From Bradyrhizobium sp. Rc3b (GTDB taxonomy: Bacteria; Pseudomonadota; Alphaproteobacteria; Rhizobiales; Xanthobacteraceae), in contig NZ_FOUS01000015.1 in assembly GCF_900114915.1 (NCBI RefSeq), forward strand, positions 62,001-126,000: a DNA stretch of 64,000 nucleotides, in the 5' to 3' direction. Numbering within the stretch: position 1 is the stretch's first letter; the number at the start of each line of letters is the position of its first letter. The position numbers were made by a program, and so were the translations under genes. Below, in pieces: positions 54,241 to 62,650 of this stretch. The notes beneath the pieces are model-generated. The model did not search any database, had not been told where the DNA came from, and saw only the letters and a program-made list of their open reading frames with translations.

Positions 54241-56439
54241 GTGCAGAGGGCGCAACGCAATTCGCTGAGGCTGTTGCAGTGGATGATGGCGGCATCCCTG
54301 GCGCTGCCGGTTGCGCTGTTCATCATCACCTCCGCGATCTCCTACACCTCGACCAGGGACATCGCCGACCGGGAAATCGAGCGCACGCTTGATGTCGTGC
54401 ATGAGCACGCGCTCAAGGTGTTCGAGACCATCGATCGCAGCCTGGCCGAGCTCAACGAGGTCGTGCGCGGCCTTCCCGACGACGTCATCCGCGCGCGCGA
54501 GCCGGCGCTGCACCGCCGCCTGAAGCGGCTGACCGATTCGCTGCCGCAGCTCAAATCGGCCTGGATCTTCGACGCGGACGGAAGAGCGCAGGTCAACAGC
54601 CTCGCCTCGCCGCCGCCGGAGCTCCGCTTTGCAGACCGCGACTATTTTTACGCTCATGTCGACCAGACCATCGGCAGCTTCATCGGCACGGCCCTGACAC
54701 CCCGTCCGCCCTATCAGGGCGCACGCTTCTTCGGGATGAGCCGCCGCCGCGACTCCGACGACGGCAGCTTCATCGGGGTGATCCAGGCCTCCGTCCTGCC
54801 CGAATATTTCGAGAGTTTCTATGCGCGGATCGGCTCCGATGCCGGCAGCTTCTTCGCGATGGGCCGCGCCGACGGCGTGCTGCTCGCGCAGTTCCCGCGG
54901 CTCGAGCGCGACCTTCGGCTCGATCCGACTGGACCGGTCGGCCGGGAAATCGCGACGCGGCCCGCGCACGGCCTCATCACCGTCGCCTGGCCGTCGGACG
55001 GGATCGAGCGCCGCATTGGCTATCGGCGCGTCGCCGAGTATCCGATCTATGTCAGCGCCGGGCTCGAGACCTCGGCGATCCGCGCGCGCTGGCTCGCCAC
55101 CATGGGCCAGCATCTGGTGTTCGGCATTCCCGCCACCGCACTCCTGTTTCTGCTGTTGGCGCTGGCGTTGCGGCGCACCCAGCACCTTCAGGCCGAAGCC
55201 GCCAAGCGGCGTGAGGCCGAGGAGGCGCTCAAGCACAGCCAGCGCCTGGAGGCGCTCGGACAGCTCACCGGCGGCGTCGCGCATGATTTCAACAATCTGC
55301 TGACCGTGATCCGCGCCTCTGTCGACCTGTTGAACCGGCCGCAACTGACGGAGGAGCGGCGGCAGCGCTACATCACGGCCATTGCGGACGCGGTGGCGCG
55401 CGCGGCCAAGCTGACCTCGCAGCTGCTCGCCTTTGCGCGGCGTCAAACTCTGAAGCCGGAAGTGTTCGACGTCGGCGAGCGGATGCAGGCGCTGCACGAC
55501 ATGCTGGCGCCGCTGCTGGGGCCGGCCATCGAGATCACCATGCGCCTGCCCACCGAGCCCTGTCTCGTCCACGCCGATGCCGGCCAGTTCGAGACGGCGC
55601 TGATCAACATGGCGACCAACGCGCGCGATGCCATGCAGGGCAAGGGCAGGATCGTTTTCACGGTCGAGACCGCGACGACCGTTCCGGACACGCTGGCCCA
55701 TGTCCCAGGCAGCCAGAACTTGGTAAGCCAGAATTTGGGAAGCCAGAGCTTGGCAAACCAGAACTTGGCAAACCGCGGCTTCATCAGCGTGACCGTCAGC
55801 GACACCGGCATCGGCATTCCTGCCGCACGACTGGAGCGCATCTTCGAACCGTTCTTCACCACCAAGCAGGTCGGCCATGGCACCGGCCTCGGCCTGTCCC
55901 AGGTGTTCGGCTTCGCCCGGCAATCCGGCGGCGAGGTGACGGTTGCGAGCGAGGTCGGTCGCGGCAGCACCTTCTCGCTCTACCTGCCGCGCGTGCCGCC
56001 GGACCTGCTGCCGCAGCGGCAGGCGCCGAACACAGCGCCGGCGGTGGCCGGCAGCGGCATGTCGGTGCTGCTGGTCGAGGACAATATCGAGCTGGCCAAT
56101 TTTGCCGCCGACGGCCTCACCGAGCTCGGCTACAGCATCACGCTGGTCGACAACGCCACCGATGCGCTCGCCGAGCTCGTCATGGACGCGGATCGCTTCG
56201 ACGTCGTGTTCACGGACGTGGTGATGCCTGGGATGACCGGGCTCGATCTGGCACAGGCGATCCGCGACCGCGGCATCGACGTGCCGGTCGTGCTGACCAC
56301 GGGCTACAGCCAGGCCCTGTCGCAAGAGGGCGTGACCGGTTTCGAACTCGTGCAGAAGCCTTATTCGATCGAGGAATTGTCGCGCGTTCTCCACCGGGCG
56401 GCCCGGATCCGGCGCGTCCGGGACGGCGCGGCCGAGTGA
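54241..56439 (+). CDS. Hybrid sensor histidine kinase with C-terminal receiver domain
   Basis: A 732-aa two-component protein. TM1 (about residues 15-35), a periplasmic Cache-like sensor (about 36-300: DADGRAQVNSLASPPPELRF, FADRDYFYAHVDQTIGSFIG), TM2 near 300-320, a short coiled-coil, then the H-box RLEALGQLTGGVAHDFNNLL with His348. N-box NMATNARDAM, G1 DTGIGIPAARLERIFEPFFT, G2 GTGLGLSQVFGF. A receiver domain follows with phospho-Asp659 in VVFTDVVMPGMTGLDL. GTG start with a GGAGC-like ribosome site. A 15-bp x 4 tandem repeat at 55711-55770 adds 20 residues between N-box and G1. Confidence 0.92.
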   Translation: MQRAQRNSLRLLQWMMAASLALPVALFIITSAISYTSTRDIADREIERTLDVVHEHALKVFETIDRSLAELNEVVRGLPDDVIRAREPALHRRLKRLTDSLPQLKSAWIFDADGRAQVNSLASPPPELRFADRDYFYAHVDQTIGSFIGTALTPRPPYQGARFFGMSRRRDSDDGSFIGVIQASVLPEYFESFYARIGSDAGSFFAMGRADGVLLAQFPRLERDLRLDPTGPVGREIATRPAHGLITVAWPSDGIERRIGYRRVAEYPIYVSAGLETSAIRARWLATMGQHLVFGIPATALLFLLLALALRRTQHLQAEAAKRREAEEALKHSQRLEALGQLTGGVAHDFNNLLTVIRASVDLLNRPQLTEERRQRYITAIADAVARAAKLTSQLLAFARRQTLKPEVFDVGERMQALHDMLAPLLGPAIEITMRLPTEPCLVHADAGQFETALINMATNARDAMQGKGRIVFTVETATTVPDTLAHVPGSQNLVSQNLGSQSLANQNLANRGFISVTVSDTGIGIPAARLERIFEPFFTTKQVGHGTGLGLSQVFGFARQSGGEVTVASEVGRGSTFSLYLPRVPPDLLPQRQAPNTAPAVAGSGMSVLLVEDNIELANFAADGLTELGYSITLVDNATDALAELVMDADRFDVVFTDVVMPGMTGLDLAQAIRDRGIDVPVVLTTGYSQALSQEGVTGFELVQKPYSIEELSRVLHRAARIRRVRDGAAE
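55711..55770 (+). repeat. Four tandem 15-bp units within the histidine kinase gene
   Basis: The units AGCCAGAACTTGGTA, AGCCAGAATTTGGGA, AGCCAGAGCTTGGCA and AACCAGAACTTGGCA encode SQNLV, SQNLG, SQSLA, NQNLA (residues 491-510) in frame. The insertion lies in the ATP-binding domain. Confidence 0.9.
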
Positions 56440-56492
56440 GGCTCCACGCGGAACCTGAGGGAACCGATTGATTTCCTTCGCGTTGTCCGCTC

Positions 56493-58448
56493 ATGCACAA
56501 GCCGGCCGCGAAGCGCGAACAAGACCCAAAGCCGCCCATCGTCGGGATCAAGGGGGAGAATGGCGACGAGGTCGCCGCGCCACCGCCGGAATTGCTCGAG
56601 CCTGACCCGGAGCTAACGCCCGAGGAAGCCGAGCAGGCCCGCAAGGATTATCTGCTGACGCGGTTCTGGATCAGCGCGCGCGGCTTCTGGGGCCGCAACG
56701 GCGATCGCCTCGCCTGGCCGTTCTCGCTCGGCCTCGGCGCGCTGATCGTCCTGACCGTCGGCTTCCAGTACGGCATCAATGTCTGGAACCGGGCGATCTT
56801 CGACGCGATCGAGAAACGCGATGCGACCGCCGTCTTCCATCTCACCGCTTTGTTCTTCCCGCTTGCGATCGGCAGCATCGTGCTCGGCGTCATCCAGGTG
56901 TTCGCGCGCATGGGCATCCAGCGGCGCTGGCGGGCCTGGTTGACTGCAAGCGTGCTGACACGATGGCTCAAGAACGGGCGCTATTACCAGCTCAACCTCG
57001 TCCGCGGCGACCACGAGAATCCGGAATACCGGATTGCGGAGGATCTGCGCATCGCGACCGATTCGCCGGTCGATTTCCTCGCGGGCGTCACCTCGGCGCT
57101 GCTCTCGGCCGCGACCTTCATCGTCGTGCTCTGGACCATCGGCGGCGCGCTCACCGTTACGCTCGGCGGGTCGAGCATCACCATTCCCGGCTTCCTCGTG
57201 ATCGCCGCGATGCTCTACGCCGCGATCGCGTCCGGCTCGATCCTGGTGATCGGCCATCAGTTCGTCCAGGTCTCCGAGAGCAAGAACCAGGCCGAGGCCG
57301 ATTTCCGCTATACGCTGACACGCGTGCGCGAGAACGGCGAGAGCATCGCGCTGCTCGGCGGCGAGGAGGAAGAGCGCGACGGCATCGACCGCAATTTCAC
57401 GAGCGTGCTCAGGCAATGGGCGCGGCTCGCCGGCCAACACATGCGCACCACGCTGGTGTCGCAGGGATCGAGCCTGGTTGCGCCCGTCGTGCCGCTTTTG
57501 CTTTGCGCACCAAAATTCCTCGACGGCAGCATGACGCTGGGACAAGTGATGCAGGCGGCCTCCGCCTTCACCATCGTGCAGAGCGCGTTCGGCTGGCTGG
57601 TCGACAATTATCCGCGGCTCGCCGACTGGAATGCCTGCGCGCGCCGCATCGCCTCGTTGATGATGTCGCTCGACGGCCTCGAACGCGCCGAGCAAGGCGA
57701 TGGCCTCGGCCGCATCAAGCGCGGCGAGACCCGCAACGACGCCATGCTGGAGCTGAACGACCTCTCGGTCACGCTCGACGACGGCACGGCCGTGGTCGGC
57801 GAGACCGAGGTGGTGATCGAGCCCGGCGAACGGCTGCTGGTCGCCGGCGAATCCGGCACCGGCAAGAGCACGCTGGTGCGCGCCATCGCGGGCCTGTGGC
57901 CCTGGGGCGGCGGCAGCGTGAATTTCCATCCCGACCGGCGCCTGTTCATGCTGCCGCAGCGGCCCTACGTGCCTTCCGGATCCTTGCGCCGCGCGGTCGC
58001 CTATCCGGGCGCCGCCGACCACTGGACCGTGGAGGAGATCGGCGAAGCCTTGCACAAGGTCGGGCTCGATCATCTCAAGGAGAAGATCGAGGAAGAGGGC
58101 CCGTGGGACCAGACGCTGTCAGGCGGCGAGAAACAGCGTCTCGCCTTCGCGCGGCTGCTGCTGCACAACCCCGATATCGTCGTGCTGGATGAGGCGACCT
58201 CGGCGCTCGACGAGAAGAGCCAGGACAAGATGATGAAGACGGTCACCGACGCGCTACCGAAGGCGACCATCGTCAGCGTCGCGCATCGCGCCGAGCTGGA
58301 AGCCTTCCACAGCCGCAAGATCGTGCTGGAGCGCCGCAAGGGCGGCGCCAAGCTCGTCAGCGACATCGAGCTGATCCCGCGCAAGGGCAAGCGCAGGCTG
58401 CTCGGCCGCTTCCTGCGGCAGCGCAAGGCACCGAAGAAGGCGGCGTGA
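56493..58448 (+). CDS. ABC transporter with BacA/SbmA-like membrane domain fused to ATPase (YddA/BclA-like)
   Basis: A 651-aa half-transporter. A 60-residue acidic/Pro-rich N-terminus precedes the SbmA/BacA-like (ABC_membrane_2) domain: TLSRF-type region LTRFWISARGFW, WNRAIFDAIEKRDATAVFHL, QRRWRAWLTASVLTRWLKNG, YYQLNLVRGDHENPEYRIAE. The ATPase has Walker A AGESGTGKSTLV, signature LSGGEKQRLAFARLL, Walker B IVVLDEATSALDE. In Bradyrhizobium BclA, which protects from plant NCR peptides and is needed for bacteroid differentiation, has this architecture; several paralogues exist and I cannot say this is BclA. 53 bases after the kinase gene. Confidence 0.88.
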   Translation: MHKPAAKREQDPKPPIVGIKGENGDEVAAPPPELLEPDPELTPEEAEQARKDYLLTRFWISARGFWGRNGDRLAWPFSLGLGALIVLTVGFQYGINVWNRAIFDAIEKRDATAVFHLTALFFPLAIGSIVLGVIQVFARMGIQRRWRAWLTASVLTRWLKNGRYYQLNLVRGDHENPEYRIAEDLRIATDSPVDFLAGVTSALLSAATFIVVLWTIGGALTVTLGGSSITIPGFLVIAAMLYAAIASGSILVIGHQFVQVSESKNQAEADFRYTLTRVRENGESIALLGGEEEERDGIDRNFTSVLRQWARLAGQHMRTTLVSQGSSLVAPVVPLLLCAPKFLDGSMTLGQVMQAASAFTIVQSAFGWLVDNYPRLADWNACARRIASLMMSLDGLERAEQGDGLGRIKRGETRNDAMLELNDLSVTLDDGTAVVGETEVVIEPGERLLVAGESGTGKSTLVRAIAGLWPWGGGSVNFHPDRRLFMLPQRPYVPSGSLRRAVAYPGAADHWTVEEIGEALHKVGLDHLKEKIEEEGPWDQTLSGGEKQRLAFARLLLHNPDIVVLDEATSALDEKSQDKMMKTVTDALPKATIVSVAHRAELEAFHSRKIVLERRKGGAKLVSDIELIPRKGKRRLLGRFLRQRKAPKKAA

Positions 58449-58473
58449 GGAAAGCGTTGTAAACGCATTCTCT

Positions 58474-58638
58474 CCGTCGTCCCGGACAAGCGCAGCTCTA
58501 GGTAACGCGAAGCGTTGCCTAGAGCTGCGTGCAGATCCGGGACCCATACCCAGGGAGGAGTTTGGCGACGACTCGGAGTGGGCATCTCGCGTCAGACTCC
58601 TCACTGGGGTTATGGGTCCCCGCGTTCGCGGGGACGAC
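58474..58638. repeat. Composite dispersed repeat (families E and F modules)
   Basis: Starts GTCGTCCCGGACAAGCGCAG with an inner palindrome CAGCTCTAGGTAACGCG / GCGTTGCCTAGAGCTG, then GGGACCCATACCCAGGG, and ends with TTATGGGTCCCCGCG plus TTCGCGGGGACGAC, the family E end. Confidence 0.7.
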
Positions 58639-58721
58639 AGCGAGATTGTGGCTCGCATCGAGCGTTGGAGTCCCGCGCAAAACCGGCTATGCATGCGCCG
58701 CTTGCAACGAGGATCGCCTGC

Positions 58722-59546
58722 TTGACGACCGACAACACCCCTTCGTCCGCGCCGTTCGGCGCGTTCGCGCCCAATGCGGCGCAAGCTGCGATCATTCGCC
58801 TCGCACAGCAGTCGGGGCTGAAGCGCGGCGCATTCCGACCCTGGATGTCACGGCTGGTCAACCTGCTGCGCGGCGGCCCGGTCGACGTGCAATATCAGGG
58901 CGCATCGTTCCGCTTCTATCACCAGGGCAGCGCGACCGAGCGCGGCGCGCTGTTCAATCCCGATTACAATCTCGACGAGCTCGACTTCCTGCGCCAGCAC
59001 ACCCCTGCGGGCGGCACCTTCGTCGACGTCGGCGCCAATGTCGGCACGTTTGCGCTGGTGATGGCGCAGCAGGTCGGCAGCTCAGGCAAGGTGGTCGCGA
59101 TCGAGCCACATCCGCTGACGTTTGGACGGCTTTCCTTCAACCACGCCGCGTCGAAGACGGCGCAAGTGCGCCTGGTGCAGGCCGCGGCCGGCGACAGCGA
59201 CGGCGAGCTGATGATCGAGAGCGGCGGCGGCAATCTTGGCGCCACGCACGTCGTCACCGGCACGGCGACCGCCGAGGCCATCAAGGTGCCGTCACTGCGG
59301 CTGACACGCATTCTCGACGAGGCCGGCGTCCGCCAAGTCGATTCGCTGAAGATCGACGTCGAGGGTTTTGAGGACCGCGTGCTGATCGGCTTCTTCCGCG
59401 ATGCGCCGCCCTCGCTATGGCCGCGCGCGGTCGTCATCGAGCATCTGTCACAAAACGAATGGCAGCAGGATTGTATTGCCGACATGGTCGCGCGTGGATT
59501 CGCGATCATGCGCAAGACGCGAAGCAATACGTTCCTCTCACGCTGA
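58722..59546 (+). CDS. FkbM family SAM-dependent methyltransferase
   Basis: A 274-aa methyltransferase, O-methylating sugars or other small groups. SAM site FVDVGANVGTFALVMAQQVG and VVAIEPHPLTFGRLSFN; then the FkbM segment DSLKIDVEGFEDRVLIGF. A TTG start at 58722 has a good Shine-Dalgarno (ACGAGGA, 58707-58713). An in-frame ATG at 58689 lacks one and would reach toward the repeat; it remains possible. Followed by the VOC protein gene after 20 bases. Confidence 0.85.
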   Translation: MTTDNTPSSAPFGAFAPNAAQAAIIRLAQQSGLKRGAFRPWMSRLVNLLRGGPVDVQYQGASFRFYHQGSATERGALFNPDYNLDELDFLRQHTPAGGTFVDVGANVGTFALVMAQQVGSSGKVVAIEPHPLTFGRLSFNHAASKTAQVRLVQAAAGDSDGELMIESGGGNLGATHVVTGTATAEAIKVPSLRLTRILDEAGVRQVDSLKIDVEGFEDRVLIGFFRDAPPSLWPRAVVIEHLSQNEWQQDCIADMVARGFAIMRKTRSNTFLSR

Positions 59547-59566
59547 CAAGGACGAAGGAGGTTACG

Positions 59567-59953
59567 ATGATCGACCATCTGGGTTTCTCCGTCTCCGACT
59601 ATGAGCGCGCCAAGGCGTTCTACGCCAAGGCGCTGGCTCCGCTCGGCTACGGCCTGATCATGGAGGTCACGGCGGAGCAGACCGGCCACGCTGCCGCCGC
59701 AGGCTTCGGTGCCAACGGCAAGCCGGATTTCTGGATCGGCGGCGAAGGCGCCATGAACAAGCCGGTGCATGTCGCGATCGCAGCCAGGGACCGCGCCACC
59801 GTCGACGCGTTCTACACGGCGGCCATCGCGGCCGGCGGCCGCGACAACGGCCCGCCCGGCATCCGCCCGCATTACCATGCGAACTACTACGGCGCCTTCG
59901 TGCTCGACCCTGACGGCCACAACATCGAGGCCGTCTGCCACGCGCCGGAATAA
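59567..59953 (+). CDS. VOC family protein (glyoxalase/bleomycin resistance fold)
   Basis: A 128-aa single-domain vicinal oxygen chelate protein. HLGFSVSDYERAKAFYAKAL with first metal His, VHVAIAARDRATVDAFYTAA with the second, and FVLDPDGHNIEAVCH with the terminal Glu/His. Enzyme or binding role unknown. A very good Shine-Dalgarno AAGGAGG precedes the ATG. Confidence 0.93.
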   Translation: MIDHLGFSVSDYERAKAFYAKALAPLGYGLIMEVTAEQTGHAAAAGFGANGKPDFWIGGEGAMNKPVHVAIAARDRATVDAFYTAAIAAGGRDNGPPGIRPHYHANYYGAFVLDPDGHNIEAVCHAPE

Positions 59954-60028
59954 GGCAGATCCAGCGCGACGCGATCTGGGAACATCGGCGCGGCATCATC
60001 GTTGTCCTTCTCCGGACAACTGATCCCG

Positions 60029-60280
60029 ATGATGCCGATGCCGATCGAACCGCCCGAGATTCCACCGGCAACTCCGGGGACTCCAGCCGAACCGCCGCCC
60101 GGCATTCCGCCGGGCAATCCGCAGCCTGAAATCACGCCGCCGGTGCGCGAACCCGGCTCGCCACCGCGGCCCGACGAATTGCCGGGCCGCATGCCTGAAG
60201 AGATTCCATCGCGCGGGCCGAACGGGCCGCTGACGCCGAACCCTGCGACGGATGCAATTCCGCCGCGGGATCGCGCATGA
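60029..60280 (+). CDS. Possible small proline-rich protein
   Basis: An 83-aa frame extremely rich in Pro, Glu and Gly (PPEIPPATPGTPAEPPPGIP). ATG at 60029; a TTG at 60002 would extend it. No domain. Similar short Pro-rich ORFs exist in Bradyrhizobium. It could be real or a product of base composition. Confidence 0.4.
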   Translation: MMPMPIEPPEIPPATPGTPAEPPPGIPPGNPQPEITPPVREPGSPPRPDELPGRMPEEIPSRGPNGPLTPNPATDAIPPRDRA

Positions 60281-60466
60281 AGCAGCCGATCACATGTGGG
60301 GCAATTGCAACCAGCGTCTGAATGCGCAATGAACGTTGCCGGAGTGACATGATTTCCGTGCAGAAATAAATCGGGCCGCGACCGCATCGCCCGCCACAAT
60401 CCGGCCTAACGCGTAGCTGTTCATCCCAACACTTCGTCAAAGAACCTTCCGGGGAAGTTCACCACC

Positions 60467-62584
60467 ATGACCAATCTTCGTTTCGTGCTGCTCGCGACGA
60501 CGGCTCTGACCGCGATGCAATTCGCAAGCTCCGCATCGCAAGCGCAAAGTGCGCCGCCGCTCGTGGTCGCACAGGCGCAGCCTCAAGATGCAGGCCCTGA
60601 CGGAAAACCGAAGCAGCCGCCGAAGGGACCCGCGGCTGCGCCGCCTGCTGGGCCCGCACGCCCGGCCGCTCCGCCGCCCGCCGCTGCACCGCCCCACCCG
60701 CCCGCTGCGCCGCCGCCGGCTGCCGCACCGCCGCGTCCCGCCGCGCCGCCACCGCCTCCGCCGCCACCTGCGGCCCGTCCGGCTCCCCCGCCGCCACCAC
60801 CGCCGCCTGCTGCACCGAAGCAGCCGTCGCCGCCTCCGGCCGCGGCGCCGCAGCAGCACGCCCCGACACCTCCACCTCCGCCGCCTGCGGCACGCCCGGC
60901 TCCCACGCCGCCGGCACCGCCGCCTGCTGCAGGTCCGCAGCACGCACCCACGCCGCCGCCTCCCGCAGCACGTCCGGCCCCGACGCCACCAGCGCCGCCG
61001 CCGGCTGCAACGCCTCCGGGCCGCCCCGCTCCGGGCCCCGCGGCGACGCCTTCTCCCGCACCCGCAGCGCCGACGGCGCGACCGGGAGCGCCTGCTCCGA
61101 CCGCCACACCTGCCCCGACTGCGACACCCGCGCCGACTGCAACGCCGGCTCCGGGCAGCACGCCTGGCGCACCGCCGGCGGGCCGCCCCGGCGCACCGCC
61201 GCCCGGCGCACGTCCCGGCACGCCTCCGGCTGCAGGATCGCCGGCTCCCGGTGCCGCGCCCGCTCCGACGGCCACGCCGGCTCCCGGCAGCACGCCGACG
61301 CCACCGCCCGGACGTCCGGGTGCGGCAACGCCGGGCCCCGGCGCGGCTCCGGCCCCGACTGCGACGCCAACCCCTGGTCAGCAGGGTGCAACGCCGCCCG
61401 CGGCCGGAACCCCGCCTGCCGGCCCGCAGGCTGGTGCCCCGCCCCGGCCGCCGGCGCCTCCCGCCGGCGCTGCCGCGCCGACCGTCGTCCCTGGCACACC
61501 GGCCGCCGCGCCGCCGCCCGACAGGGCACAATACAGGCCGCCGACGGTCGCGCCCGCCTTCCGGGCCGCGCCGACGGTCGCCGCGCCCTTGCCGCCTCCG
61601 CCGCGCCCACAGCAACGCGACCTGACCCCGCTCGCGATCGGTGCAGGCGTGGTGGCCGGCGCCGTGATCGGCGCCACCATTGCCGACATGCACAGCCAGC
61701 GACGCGAGGTCGTCGAAGGCGGCCGCACCGTCTACACCGAGCCGGACCGCATCATCATCCGCGATCCGGGCGGGCAGGCTTACGTCCGTGGCAACGACCT
61801 CTATCGCTTCCGCTATGGCGCCCGTGACATCCGCACCGACACCGTCGGCGGTGAAACCCGCACCGTCGTGGTCCGTCCCGACGGCAGCGAGATCATCACC
61901 GTGGTCGGTGCGGACGGTTCGCTGCGGCGGCGAATCCGCAGGGACCCCCGCGGGGGCGAGCTCGTCATCATCGACAACACCTACCGCGATCCGCGGGCAG
62001 TCGGCGGCTTCTATGTCGACGTGCCGCCGCCGGTCGTGAACATTCCCTACGACCGCTACATCGTCGACGCCCAGGAGGCATCGCCGGACGTGATCTACCA
62101 GACCATGGTGGCACCGCCGGTACAGCGGATCGATCGGCGTTACTCGCTCGACGAGATCCGCTACAGCCCCAATGTTCGCATGCAGATGCCGAGCATCGAC
62201 GTCAACACGATCAACTTCGAGACGGGATCGTGGACCATCCCGCCGGACCAGGCGGCCCGGCTGCAGGTGATCGCCGACGGCCTCAACCAGGCGATTCAGC
62301 AGAACCCGCGCGCGGTGTTCCTGATCGAGGGACACACCGACGCGGTCGGCAACGAGGTCGACAATCTGTCATTGTCGGACCGTCGTGCGCAGTCCGCGGC
62401 CGAATTGCTAACGCAGCAGTTCAACGTGCCCGCGGAGAACCTGACGTCGCAGGGCTATGGCGAGCAGTATCTGAAGGAGCAGTCGCAAGGGCCGAGCCTG
62501 ATCAACCGGCGCGTGACCATCCGCAACATCACGCCGCTGCTCAATGGCGGCCAGGCCAACGCGGCGCCTCCGCCGCGGCAGTAA
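60467..62584 (+). CDS. OmpA-family protein with a very long Pro/Ala-rich N-terminal region
   Basis: A 705-aa envelope protein. Signal peptide (residues 1-26, ends SASQAQ), then roughly 350 residues almost only Pro, Ala, Gly, Thr (about 45-380), a Gly-zipper hydrophobic segment LAIGAGVVAGAVIGATIADM (about 389-408), a middle domain (TVYTEPDRIIIRDPGGQAYV ... RRIRRDPRGGELVIIDNTYR), and a C-terminal OmpA-like peptidoglycan-binding domain (about 582-695) with FLIEGHTDAVGNEVDNLSLS, LSDRRAQSAAELL and NRRVTIR. The Pro-rich stretch could span the periplasm or cell wall. Terminator follows. Confidence 0.9.
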   Translation: MTNLRFVLLATTALTAMQFASSASQAQSAPPLVVAQAQPQDAGPDGKPKQPPKGPAAAPPAGPARPAAPPPAAAPPHPPAAPPPAAAPPRPAAPPPPPPPPAARPAPPPPPPPPAAPKQPSPPPAAAPQQHAPTPPPPPPAARPAPTPPAPPPAAGPQHAPTPPPPAARPAPTPPAPPPAATPPGRPAPGPAATPSPAPAAPTARPGAPAPTATPAPTATPAPTATPAPGSTPGAPPAGRPGAPPPGARPGTPPAAGSPAPGAAPAPTATPAPGSTPTPPPGRPGAATPGPGAAPAPTATPTPGQQGATPPAAGTPPAGPQAGAPPRPPAPPAGAAAPTVVPGTPAAAPPPDRAQYRPPTVAPAFRAAPTVAAPLPPPPRPQQRDLTPLAIGAGVVAGAVIGATIADMHSQRREVVEGGRTVYTEPDRIIIRDPGGQAYVRGNDLYRFRYGARDIRTDTVGGETRTVVVRPDGSEIITVVGADGSLRRRIRRDPRGGELVIIDNTYRDPRAVGGFYVDVPPPVVNIPYDRYIVDAQEASPDVIYQTMVAPPVQRIDRRYSLDEIRYSPNVRMQMPSIDVNTINFETGSWTIPPDQAARLQVIADGLNQAIQQNPRAVFLIEGHTDAVGNEVDNLSLSDRRAQSAAELLTQQFNVPAENLTSQGYGEQYLKEQSQGPSLINRRVTIRNITPLLNGGQANAAPPPRQ

Positions 62585-62600
62585 GTCCCTCGCAACGAGA

Positions 62601-62628
62601 AAATGGCCGGGAGCAATCCCGGCCATTT
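62601..62628. terminator. Bidirectional terminator between the OmpA-family and alkaline phosphatase genes
   Basis: Perfect 12-bp stem AAATGGCCGGGA/TCCCGGCCATTT with a GCAA loop followed by TTG on the plus strand. It lies 17 bases after the OmpA-family stop and 23 bases beyond the phosphatase stop on the other strand. Confidence 0.92.
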
Positions 62629-62650
62629 TTGTTTGGCGCGCGTCTCGCCC

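Noticed and set aside
54028..56394. A 788-codon minus-strand open frame opposite the histidine kinase
   Set aside because: No domains, biased composition, and the kinase is clearly coding.
60437..62335. Arg/Gly-rich minus-strand frames opposite the OmpA-family gene
   Set aside because: They are the reverse complement of Pro/Ala codons; the plus strand has signal peptide, OmpA domain and terminator.
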